Below, in pieces: positions 27,779 through 47,744 of a stretch of DNA of 64,000 nucleotides (positions are counted from its first letter, which is position 1; every line of letters begins with the position of its first letter). The notes under the pieces were generated by a model. The model was not told the DNA's origin. It did no database searches and saw nothing but the letters and a program-made list of their open reading frames with translations. Source of the stretch: Litorilinea aerophila (lineage in GTDB: Bacteria; Chloroflexota; Anaerolineae; Caldilineales; Caldilineaceae); contig NZ_VIGC02000003.1 in assembly GCF_006569185.2 (NCBI RefSeq), forward strand, positions 124,001 through 188,000, given 5' to 3'. Made by a program: the position numbers and the translations under genes.

Positions 27779-28732
27779 CTACTCCCCATATTGGACCCAG
27801 CGCTCGGAGGCCCGCAGCTGGTACAGGGTGACGGCGATGATGACCACGAAGAAGATCATGGCAAAGGCCGAGGCATAGCCGGCCCGGAAGTTGCGGAAGG
27901 CCAGCTGGTACAGATGGTAGACGTAGGTGGCCGAATCGGGGTAGACGGGGCCGCCCTCGCTCATGATGGCCACCACGTCAAAGGCCTTCATGGCCTGGAT
28001 GAAGCCGCTGACCATGAGGAAGAAGATGACCGGCGTCATCAGCGGCAGGGTGATGTGGCGCAGGATGGCCCAGCGGGAGGCTCCGTCGACCCAGGCGGCT
28101 TCGTAGTACTCCCGGTTGATGTTCTGCAGGCCGGCCAGGAAGAAGACCGAGGCAAAGCCGATCTCCTTCCAGATGCCCACCAGGATGATGGCCCAGAGGG
28201 CCAGGCCAGAGCTGGCCAGCCAGCGGGGTCCCTGCACGCCCAGGGCCTTGTACAGGTGGCTCAGGGGCCCCAGGCTGGGGTCCAGCAGCAGCACCCAGAC
28301 CAGCGCGGCAGCGGCAGTGGTGGTGATGTGGGGGGTGAAGGCCATGGTGCGAAAGAAGGGCTGCCCCCGGATCTTCTCGTTGAGCAGCAGGGCCAGGAAA
28401 AAGGCCGGGCTCTGGGCCACGATCACCACGCTGGTGGCGTAGGTCAGGGAGTTGCCCAGCACCTTCCAGAAGACCGGATCCCGCAGCAACTGGACGTAGT
28501 TGGAGAGGCCCACCGCTTCCATGGGGCGGGCCGGCAGGAAGTTCCAGCGGGTGAAGCTGAGCCAGAAGCTGTAGAGGATGGGCCAGTAGGTGAAGACGCC
28601 GAACAGGATGAAGTTGGGCGCCACAAAGGCCAGGAAGGTCAGCCATTCCCGTCGGTTTCGGCGCCATCCTCGGGCAACCTGCTGCCACACGGCGTTTGTT
28701 CCGTTGCTTGCGAGCCGTTTCGTGGTCTCCAT
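27779..28732 (-). CDS. sugar ABC transporter permease (MalF/UgpA type, CUT1)
   Basis: A 317-aa inner-membrane permease. Helix 1 is WLTFLAFVAPNFILFGVFTYW, the periplasmic loop VGLSNYVQLLRDPVFWKVLG, and the EAA loop EYYEAAWVDGASRWAILRHI followed by TLPLMTP. The ATG at 28732 sits behind GGAAACACCGGAAACC; the longer open reading reaches into the SBP end and is rejected. Pairs with the UgpE-like subunit. Confidence 0.92.
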   Translation of the reverse strand: METTKRLASNGTNAVWQQVARGWRRNRREWLTFLAFVAPNFILFGVFTYWPILYSFWLSFTRWNFLPARPMEAVGLSNYVQLLRDPVFWKVLGNSLTYATSVVIVAQSPAFFLALLLNEKIRGQPFFRTMAFTPHITTTAAAALVWVLLLDPSLGPLSHLYKALGVQGPRWLASSGLALWAIILVGIWKEIGFASVFFLAGLQNINREYYEAAWVDGASRWAILRHITLPLMTPVIFFLMVSGFIQAMKAFDVVAIMSEGGPVYPDSATYVYHLYQLAFRNFRAGYASAFAMIFFVVIIAVTLYQLRASERWVQYGE

Positions 28733-28769
28733 GGTTTCCGGTGTTTCCGGGCTGTGCACGGGCCCCTGG

Positions 28770-30095
28770 CTACGGTGCGAAGATCTCGTTCTTGATCCCC
28801 TCCTCCGCCTTGACCTGGGCCTCATCCAGCACGGCTTTCACATCCACGCTGGGGTCGGTCAGGATGCGCTGCCAGGCTTCGTCGAAGGCGGTGCGCACCG
28901 CGGGGGAGAAGTTCACCGAGAAGTCGCCCCGCAGGTAGGGCACCGCGGCGTGGATGATGGCGTAGCGCTCATCCTGGAGCATCTCTGCTGCAATCTCCTG
29001 GGCGCCTGGTGTGAAGGCCACGTAGCCGCTGCGCTCCGCGTAGTAGGCGATGCTCTTGTCCGACAACATGAAGCGCATGAACTCCCAGGCTGCGTCCCGT
29101 TTCTCCTCGGGGACGCTGGCCAGCATGACGATGCCGCCGCCGCCCGGGTTGTAGACCTTGCCTGCTTTGCCTGCCGGGTAGTTGGCTACCGCGGGGGTGA
29201 AGCCCACCGACTGCTCGAAGATTTCCGCGAAGGGCGCCGGCGAGTCCAGGATCATGGCCGCCTGGCCGTTTTTGAACATGCCCCGGTGGCCGCCCGATGC
29301 GCTGTCCGGCACGATGGCCGCGCCTTCCCGGACCAGATCCTGGAACTTGGTCAGCACCTCCACCACCACCGGGTGGTTGAGGGTGATCTCCGTGTAGTCC
29401 CGATTGGTGATCTCGCCTCCCTCAGACCAGATGGCCGAAGTCAGCGCCCAGGAGAACCAGCCGGGGATGTAGGCCACGCCGTAGCGCTGGACCGTGCCGC
29501 TGGCGTCCTTGACCGTCAGGCGCCGGGCGTAGTCGAAGAATTCGTCCCACGTCTGGGGTGGTCCGTCCAGGCCGGCTTCGGCAAAGGCGTCGCTGTTGTA
29601 GTAGAGTACCGGCACCGCAACGTTGAAGGGCAGCCAGTAGATGCCGCCGTCGAACTCGCCGGCGGAGAGCATGGTGCCAGGCCAGTCGCTGGTGTCGATG
29701 CCGTTTTCCCCTTCCAGATACGGCCGCACGTCCGCCAGGACGCCCGATTTGTAGAACTCCAGGATCTCGAAGGTGCCCAGTTGGGAGACATCGGGCCCGC
29801 CGCTGCCGGCTGCGGCCGCGGCCAGGATGTTGGTGGCCAGGTCGCCGTAGCTACCCTGGAATTCGGACGTGACGTGGATGCGGTCCTGGGTGCTGTTGAA
29901 CTGTTCCACCAGTTCGTCCTGGGCATCGCCGGCGGGGCCGGTCAGGGTCCGCCAGTAGATGAGCTCCACCCGTTCCGGAGCGGCTGGTGCACCGGTGGAC
30001 TGGCCGGTGGTGGCCACGGGCGCGCAGCCGGCCACCAGCATGGCCAGCATGAGGCCCGCGACCAGGAGCTTCCAGCGAGAATGCGTTTTTTTCAT
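28770..30095 (-). CDS. extracellular sugar-binding lipoprotein (UgpB-like)
   Basis: A 441-aa family-1 solute-binding protein. The N terminus KKTHSRWKLLVAGLMLAML with lipobox VAGC marks a Sec lipoprotein anchored at the Cys near residue 24. Ligand-domain features include YWRTLTGPAGDAQDELVEQF, LPFNVAVPVLYYNSDAFAEA and YNPGGGGIVMLASVPEE, as in UgpB-like proteins. The ATG at 30095 follows AGAAGGAGGG, an excellent site. First gene of the unit SBP - permease - permease - 2-hydroxyacid dehydrogenase; no ATPase is encoded with it. Its promoter and a candidate operator lie just upstream. Confidence 0.92.
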   Translation of the reverse strand: MKKTHSRWKLLVAGLMLAMLVAGCAPVATTGQSTGAPAAPERVELIYWRTLTGPAGDAQDELVEQFNSTQDRIHVTSEFQGSYGDLATNILAAAAAGSGGPDVSQLGTFEILEFYKSGVLADVRPYLEGENGIDTSDWPGTMLSAGEFDGGIYWLPFNVAVPVLYYNSDAFAEAGLDGPPQTWDEFFDYARRLTVKDASGTVQRYGVAYIPGWFSWALTSAIWSEGGEITNRDYTEITLNHPVVVEVLTKFQDLVREGAAIVPDSASGGHRGMFKNGQAAMILDSPAPFAEIFEQSVGFTPAVANYPAGKAGKVYNPGGGGIVMLASVPEEKRDAAWEFMRFMLSDKSIAYYAERSGYVAFTPGAQEIAAEMLQDERYAIIHAAVPYLRGDFSVNFSPAVRTAFDEAWQRILTDPSVDVKAVLDEAQVKAEEGIKNEIFAP

Positions 30096-30195
30096 TGCTG
30101 CCCTCCTTCTTGTGGCACTCCTTGGTGGAGGCAAAAAGTGGATGCGAAAAATAGCGTTTGTACAGGTGCGCCATGGGGTATTCATTCAGGCATCA

Positions 30196-30216
30196 ATGTC
30201 ATCATTATCATGTCAT
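30196..30216. promoter_or_regulatory. candidate operator of the UgpB-like operon
   Basis: On the minus strand ATGACAT, 7 bp, ATGACAT; the 21-bp block is also an imperfect inverted repeat around its centre. It begins just downstream of the -10 box, at the expected transcription start. Confidence 0.5.
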
Positions 30217-30217
30217 A

Positions 30218-30246
30218 ACTTTAACGGCCCGCGATCATTCTGTCAA
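30218..30246 (-). promoter_or_regulatory. promoter of the UgpB-like operon
   Basis: Minus strand TTGACA (30246-30241), 17 bp, TAAAGT (30223-30218), about 120 bp before the SBP start. Confidence 0.55.
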
Positions 30247-30281
30247 TTGGTTGAAAATCGGCGGCGATATTTCGCAATCGG

Positions 30282-30312
30282 TTGTCTGGAGCATCGCAGC
30301 CTGTGCTATAAT
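30282..30312 (+). promoter_or_regulatory. promoter of the unknown membrane protein gene
   Basis: TGCTATAAT (30304-30312), an extended perfect -10, with TTGTCT 19 bp upstream at 30282. The leader to the GTG at 30606 would be nearly 290 nt; nothing else was recognised in it. Confidence 0.5.
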
Positions 30313-30605
30313 AGGAAATCTCCGAAACAGGCTATCGCTGTGAGCTGCCTGGCCCAGGTCAGGTAGACGGTCGCCTGGCATCGTCCCCACCCCTTTTCTG
30401 CTTCATCGACCCCCCGGGTGGATGTCCCTCAGATCCAAACGTGGCGACTGCGTCGTTCCCTTTTTGTCCAGACTGTTTGATCCGGATTGTCCTTCGTTGG
30501 CAGTGCCCATGGCGAGGCTTCGCGGTGAAGGTCGCGAGGCGTGCCGGTTTTCCCCGGACGGCCGGCCCTGGGAGAACGGCGGATTGGAGAGGAAGAGGGA
30601 AGATC

Positions 30606-31907
30606 GTGGGCAGACAGATTGATTTCCAATGGCAAATTGAGGACGAGAACGTCCAGCGGGAGGAGTTCTGGCGGGAGGCGACGGCGACCGAGCGCCCGGC
30701 CGCGCGCAGCAGCGGCGAGCTCCGCCTGATGGCGCGCCTGGGACAACTGCTCACCCTGCTGCTGGTGATGCTGCTGGCCACGGCGGGCGCACCCTTTAGC
30801 TGGCGCCTGCAGGAAAACCGGCAACTGGCCGCCGAAATCAACCAGGTCCTGGAGGTGGAGATGCGGGCCCTGCGCACCGATGACCGGGACCTGGGCAGCC
30901 GCCTGATGGAAGATCGCATTGCCCTGGTGGAGCACCGGGGCTGGCTGGACCTCTGGCGCATCCGCCAGTCCCAGCGCCGCCAGATCAGCCTGGAGGTGGT
31001 GGAGGTGGAACGGCTGGGGGATCTGGCTTTGGTGACCTTGCGCATCGTGCCGCCCCGGACCTATTGGGTCTCTTTGCCCTATCAGGAGCTGCGCTTCTAT
31101 CGCCATACGGACGGTAGCTGGCTCCAGACCGTCCCGCCGGAGAGTTTTTGGGGGGCGCCGAAACGCCTGGAGATGGGGAGCCTGATCTTTGAATATACCG
31201 AACGGGATGCCGAGGCGGTGGAAGGTGCCGCGGCGCAGCTGGAGGCCACCTACGCGCGCCTACGCCAGGCTGTGGGCCTTCCCACCCGGCCAGCCCAGCC
31301 CCTGACCTTCACGGTGGAGCCCCGGGTGGTGGGGACCTGGTCCTCCCGGGGGACTCAGATCGGCGTCACCTCGCCCACCCTGTACCAGATTCCCGAGTGG
31401 GTGACGCCCACCGGCCAGCTCATCGACACGGTCACTGACCACCTGATCAACAAGGTGCTGAGCGAGTTGCTTCATATCGACGAGCTCTACTACTCGCCCG
31501 AGTGGTACATCCTGCTGGGCGGGGTGCGCAGCTGGATGCGCACCCACATCCTGGAGGCGCCGCCCTACTGGCAGGAAGAGGCGCTGCAGGAATTGCGCAA
31601 CCGCAGCCAGATCCTCTTCCCCCTGCGGCTCACCGATCTGGACCGGGAAGGCCGCATCGAACCGGAGGAGCGCCAGCTCCGCTTCACCGTGGCCGAAATG
31701 GCCGTGGCCTACATCATGGACCAGCAGGGGATGGCGCATCTGCCCGTCTTCTTACGGGCCCTGCGCACCCACACCAGCTGGGAGGAGCTGCTGGACGATC
31801 TGTACGGTCAGACCGTTGAGCAGTTCACCTACGGCTGGAACGTCTACATGGTGGACGAATATCGGCTGCTGGACGAAGGCCAGCCCGCCGCGGCAATTCA
31901 GTGGTAA
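30606..31907 (+). CDS. membrane-anchored protein of unknown function with large extracytoplasmic part
   Basis: A 433-aa protein not recognised as a named family. About 42 cytoplasmic residues precede one transmembrane segment (LGQLLTLLLVMLLATAGAPF), so most of the chain is outside. The first outer segment (roughly residues 75-185: VLEVEMRALRTDDRDL ... YQELRFYRHTDGSWLQTVPP) resembles an NTF2/SnoaL-like fold; the second (residues 210-430, VTDHLINKVLSELLHI ... YSPEWYILLGGVRSWM) has the helical layout of MA-clan peptidase-like domains, but no HExxH is present, so it would be inactive. These fold guesses are inference. The GTG at 30606 is chosen because AGAGGGAAGATC precedes it; the open frame extends upstream without initiation signals. 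Confidence 0.6.
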   Translation: MGRQIDFQWQIEDENVQREEFWREATATERPAARSSGELRLMARLGQLLTLLLVMLLATAGAPFSWRLQENRQLAAEINQVLEVEMRALRTDDRDLGSRLMEDRIALVEHRGWLDLWRIRQSQRRQISLEVVEVERLGDLALVTLRIVPPRTYWVSLPYQELRFYRHTDGSWLQTVPPESFWGAPKRLEMGSLIFEYTERDAEAVEGAAAQLEATYARLRQAVGLPTRPAQPLTFTVEPRVVGTWSSRGTQIGVTSPTLYQIPEWVTPTGQLIDTVTDHLINKVLSELLHIDELYYSPEWYILLGGVRSWMRTHILEAPPYWQEEALQELRNRSQILFPLRLTDLDREGRIEPEERQLRFTVAEMAVAYIMDQQGMAHLPVFLRALRTHTSWEELLDDLYGQTVEQFTYGWNVYMVDEYRLLDEGQPAAAIQW

Positions 31908-32004
31908 ACCACAAGGGAGTCATTGATGGATGAAGCTGGCCCGGATTTGGCTAGCGGAATCATTGGCTGGATAGTGTCCTAATAGCTGTCGGTCAACTCG
32001 GTCG

Positions 32005-32032
32005 GCTATAGCTGTGAACACACAGCTATAGC
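32005..32032. terminator. perfect 12-bp hairpin
   Basis: GCTATAGCTGTG-aaca-CACAGCTATAGC, about 100 bp past the previous gene. It may terminate that gene or be an operator; only a short TT follows. The gap 31908-32262 is visibly AT-richer than its surroundings and shows no convincing gene. Confidence 0.45.
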
Positions 32033-32262
32033 TTATGCTGCCATTTAGCTGGTACCCATTCCTTTCATTGAACAGTCTCTGAAGCGCCAACAGCCTAGGA
32101 CCACTCCCCTCTCCAAACACGTTGCGACAAATGTCGCGGGTCCAATCCTCACTACAGCCTATGCGCGAGTCAATTGATGTCGTACCATGGATATCGCAGC
32201 CACGCCCGCTGCGCAATCGTCGTACGCCATCTCATTTGAACTCAGCAGCAGAAGGTACCCCC

Positions 32263-32994
32263 ATGTTCAACCAAGACAAATTCGGTCTGCTCCGTAAAAT
32301 CCTGAAGATGCTCGGCCTGAAAGACGAGGCCATCGATGACATCATCGGTCGCATTGCCGAGCTCCTTTTTGCTAATGAGGAGGAAAAGGCGCCAACGGCG
32401 CCCCGCTTTCCTTACCGTCTACGGGATGATTTTCTTTCCCCGGCTGAACAGAGCTTCTACCTGGTTCTGTGCCAGGCCGTGGAGACCCGGGCTGCCGTCT
32501 GTCCCAAAGTGAACCTGGCCGACCTCTTTTACGTGAGCAGCAAAGACTATGGTGAATTTCGGGCATACACCAACAAGATCGACCGCAAACATGTGGACTT
32601 CATCTTGTGTGCGCCGGGTTCCATGCGACCTTTGGTGGGCATTGAGCTAGATGACCGTAGTCACCGTCGGACCGACCGCCAGGAGCGAGACGAATTCGTA
32701 GACAACGTCTTTGCCGCTGCAGGTCTGCCGCTGGTGCGTATCCCGGTGCAGCGAGGCTACAGCCTGGCAGAGTTGCGTTCCCTGCTCCAGGCTTATCTCC
32801 CCGCGGGCGAAGGCCAAAATGCACCGTCCCAGCCGTCCGATGCGGCGCCGACCGCGGTTGAAGCCCCGGTCTGCCCCAGATGTGGCAGCGCCATGGTTCT
32901 CCGTACCAGCCGTTCTGGTCCCAACAAAGGCCAACACTTTTGGGGCTGCTCCAACTATCCCCGCTGTCGCGGGATTGTCAAGGTCCCGGTATAG
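32263..32994 (+). CDS. DUF2726 protein with C-terminal topoisomerase-type zinc ribbon
   Basis: A 243-aa protein. The middle part (about residues 55-175) matches the DUF2726 pattern, a PD-(D/E)xK-like nuclease fold: LSPAEQSFYLVLCQAV, IDRKHVDFILC, VGIELDDRSH and GLPLVRIPV. After a Pro/Ala-rich linker comes a C4 zinc ribbon of the DNA topoisomerase I type, CPRCGSAMVLRTSRSG followed by FWGCSNYPRCRG. Nucleic-acid binding is likely; the biochemical role is unknown. The ATG at 32263 follows AGAAGG. Codon use is less GC-rich than in flanking operons and the gene sits among repeats, which is compatible with acquisition. Confidence 0.82.
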   Translation: MFNQDKFGLLRKILKMLGLKDEAIDDIIGRIAELLFANEEEKAPTAPRFPYRLRDDFLSPAEQSFYLVLCQAVETRAAVCPKVNLADLFYVSSKDYGEFRAYTNKIDRKHVDFILCAPGSMRPLVGIELDDRSHRRTDRQERDEFVDNVFAAAGLPLVRIPVQRGYSLAELRSLLQAYLPAGEGQNAPSQPSDAAPTAVEAPVCPRCGSAMVLRTSRSGPNKGQHFWGCSNYPRCRGIVKVPV

Positions 32995-33012
32995 CCAGTC
33001 CTGGTTCATCCT

Positions 33013-33153
33013 GGCTCTACTGCACAAAGGTCAAATGAGGACGCTGCCCCACGCAGATGAACGTTGATTCCGGGTTACTCTCTCCTGCGTTTCTTTGCAC
33101 CTTTGCACCTTTGCGCCTTTGCGTTCAAAAATGCCCTTTTGGCAGGAGAGTCA
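33013..33153 (+). repeat. dispersed intergenic repeat, copy B
   Basis: Closest to copy A at 8607 but with three TTTGCRCC units where A has one. Lies between the convergent DUF2726 and SARP-type genes. Confidence 0.85.
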
Positions 33154-33210
33154 TATCCTGCATTGACAACACCCCATCGTCCGGGAGCCCGATTTGCGGC
33201 TCTTGTACCT

Positions 33211-36798
<3,588 letters not shown>

Positions 36799-36833
36799 GA
36801 TCAACCTACGGAAATGTCAGAAAAGGCGGTGTC

Positions 36834-36864
36834 TGTAACGTTTTGGTAGCGCATGTTCGCTACC
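36834..36864. promoter_or_regulatory. heptamer direct repeats and inverted repeat in the SARP/secreted-protein gap
   Basis: TGTAACG (36834-36840) and GGTAGCG (36845-36851) are 11 bp apart, as in SARP/OmpR-type sites; GGTAGCG also forms an inverted repeat with CGCTACC (36858-36864). Located in the 169-bp divergent gap. Function is inferred from layout. Confidence 0.4.
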
Positions 36865-36967
36865 ATGTTTGGCGTTGATGGCGCAGTGGGTTACGGAAGT
36901 GTAAGGAGTCGGGTTTTGGAATCCAGTGTTCGTACATCTATTTTCATGATTTCCATCAGGAGGTATT

Positions 36968-41356
<4,389 letters not shown>

Positions 41357-41371
41357 CTTTTCACAGCCTGC

Positions 41372-41414
41372 GGCAGCGTCTCTGGACAACCGGAAGTTGT
41401 CCAGAGACGCTGCC
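41372..41414 (+). terminator. strong terminator of the secreted-protein gene
   Basis: GGCAGCGTCTCTGGACAAC and its perfect complement form a 19-bp stem with loop CGGAA, starting 15 bp after the stop and followed by TTTCC. Confidence 0.85.
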
Positions 41415-41471
41415 TTTCCGCCACTCACGAATCCCATCAATGCTCTCTACAAGTACCCGCTGCCCCAATTT

Positions 41472-41487
41472 TCTAAATCGATTTAGA
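41472..41487. promoter_or_regulatory. LacI-family operator
   Basis: TCTAAATCGATTTAGA, a perfect 16-bp palindrome ending 6 bp before the -35 box of the lacI-type gene; the CG centre is typical of LacI-family sites. A second partial palindrome GATAT/ATATC lies at 41526-41540. Confidence 0.7.
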
Positions 41488-41493
41488 TTTTGC

Positions 41494-41522
41494 TTGACAA
41501 CTCCCTCGATTTGGTCTATTCT
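41494..41522 (+). promoter_or_regulatory. promoter of the LacI-regulated transport unit
   Basis: TTGACA (41494-41499), 17 bp, TATTCT (41517-41522), about 80 bp before the regulator start. Confidence 0.6.
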
Positions 41523-41600
41523 GCTGATATAGCCCATATCGATTGACAGAATTGCCAGAAAAGATCTGCTCCGTTTCTCCTCAACCGGGATCCAGGAATC

Positions 41601-42620
<1,020 letters not shown>

Positions 42621-42717
42621 ATCTGGACAGGTGCGGCGGACCTCCGGACTGCGGACGGAACGATAGGGGAGGAGATATTTGCTCGGGTTGATTTGTTTCA
42701 AAAAAGGAGAGCCACCG

Positions 42718-44109
<1,392 letters not shown>

Positions 44110-44118
44110 GTGTGGCAC

Positions 44119-44165
44119 GTGGTTCGTGGTGCGTGGCACCGAACGGAACACGCACCACGAACCAC
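44119..44165 (+). promoter_or_regulatory. intercistronic hairpin between SBP and permease
   Basis: GTGGTTCGTGGTGCGTG (44119-44135) pairs perfectly with 44149-44165 over 17 bp with a 13-nt loop; it starts 10 bp after the SBP stop and ends 24 bp before the permease start. Same arrangement as at 19279 and 54616. Confidence 0.75.
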
Positions 44166-44189
44166 CACACACGCAGCCGAGAAATCACC

Positions 44190-45550
44190 ATGAAAAAGCG
44201 CCCCAATCTGACGCCCTACTGGCTGATTCTACCTTCTGTCATTTATCTGGCGCTCTTTTTCGCCTGGCCCATGGTGCAGGCGCTGCGGCTTGCCGTGTGG
44301 GACAGCGACGCTCGCCTGCAGCTACGGGCAGAGGCCAGCCTTGACAGCGGGGTGACCGACTGGCTGCCGCGCGGCGCGCCAGTGGAAATCCTGGAACGGC
44401 AGGGGAACGTGGTCTCGCCGGAGGAGTTGGGCCAGGCCAACCTGCGTACCGAGGTGTGGTTTTATGTGCGGGCGGAAGGCGCCAACGGACAGGAAGTCGA
44501 GGGGTGGGTCCCCGAGACGCGGGTACGGGTGCGGGAAACCGACGCGGATGGCACGCCCATTCGGGGCACCATCCGCCCCCGCATTGGCGGCAGCGACCCG
44601 CTGACTGCCGTTTACGCCGAGCCCAGTTCGGTCGGGGAGGTGGTTGCCCGCATCGAGTCCAACACCGCCGTTGCCATTGAAAGGCAGACGATCCTGGAAC
44701 TCTGGTATCGGGTGCGCGGCGAGCGGGACGGCGCCACGGTGGAGGGATGGGCGCCCTCGCGGTATGTGCAGGTCTTCGGCGATGATGTCCGGGGCCGCAT
44801 TGACCGCGGCGATGCCGGCGAGCTGACCCTGCGCTACCTGCGCTCCATGGTCAACGACCGTTTCTTCTGGCCGGCTTTCTGGACCACACTGTTGTTGATG
44901 GCCATCATCATTCCGGTGCAGTTTATCCTGGCCATCATCATGGCGTTGATCATCCAGCAGCAACTGCGGGGCAACACCTTTTTCCTGTACGTTTTCGCCA
45001 TCGCGTTGGGCGTTTCGGAGCTGGCGGTGGGCATTGTCTGGTACGCCATCTTCACCCAGAACGGCTACCTGAACAGCATCCTGGTGAGCCTGGGCTGGCT
45101 GTCTGCGCCCATCCCCTATCTCACCGCCAATACGCGCCACTGGATCATCATCGCCATCTGGCTGGCGGAGATCTGGCGAGCCACGGCCATTGTCATGGTG
45201 ATCGTGGTGGCGGGGTTACAGGCCATCTCCCAGGAGATTCTGGAGGCCGCCGATCTCTTTGGCGCCAACCTGTGGAACCGCCTTCGCTATGTGATCCTGC
45301 CCATGTTGAAGCCCAGCCTGCAGGTGGCGCTGATCCTGCGCACGATTCTGGCGCTGCAGGTCTTCGCAGTGGTGATTGCCCTGAGCGGCGGCGATGTGGT
45401 GACGGTGCTGGCCAATGAAGCCTATCGACAGTACTACACCCTGCGCAACGTCAATGTGGCTGCTGCCTACGCCGCCCTGATCCTGTTGTTGTCCATGTTC
45501 AGCGCCGTCGTCTACCTGCGCATGGTACGCAGCCAGGAGGAGGTGCAAGG

Positions 45551-45554
<4 letters not shown>
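44190..45554 (+). CDS. ABC transporter permease (MalF type) with two inserted SH3b-like domains
   Basis: A 454-aa CUT1 permease, about 150 residues longer than usual. Helix 1 is about residues 10-32 (YWLILPSVIYLALFFAWPMV); then come about 190 extracytoplasmic residues before helix 2 (about 225-256, WTTLLLMAIIIPVQFILAII). The insert holds two SH3b-like units: about 51-114 (ending VEGWVPETRVRV) and about 138-196 (LTAVYAEPSSVGEVVARI ... LWYRVRG ... VEGWAPSRYVQVF). The EAA loop EILEAADLFGANLWNRLRYV followed by ILPML is intact, so transport function should be kept. It overlaps the next permease by 4 bp. The ATG at 44190 is preferred; upstream reading lies in the hairpin. Confidence 0.87.
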
Positions 45555-46441
<887 letters not shown>

Positions 46442-46474
46442 ATGCTTCGAAATAGCTGACTGGGGAACCAAAAT

Positions 46475-47575
<1,101 letters not shown>

Positions 47576-47630
47576 ACCTTCCTCCAGCATAGCCAGCATA
47601 GATCGCTGCCGGGCTTTTCCAATCCATTCC

Positions 47631-47722
47631 TGACTCTACTGCAGTCAAATAGGACGCTGACCCACGCAGATGAACGCTGACTAAGGCCATTCTCTCCTGG
47701 GCCCTCTGCGCCTCAGCGGTGA
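47631..47722 (+). repeat. dispersed intergenic repeat, copy C
   Basis: Shorter and more diverged relative of the repeats at 8607 and 33013 (CTCTACTGC, GGACGCTG, CCCACGCAGATGAACGCTGA, TCTCTCCTG). Lies between the ABC ATPase and the convergent propeller gene. Confidence 0.75.
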
Positions 47723-47744
47723 TAAAACCCTGAGCCGCCAGCCC

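Noticed and set aside
31920-32216. 98-codon minus-strand frame in the AT-richer gap
   Set aside because: No recognisable motif, no ribosome site, and it spans a perfect hairpin; kept only as a possibility.
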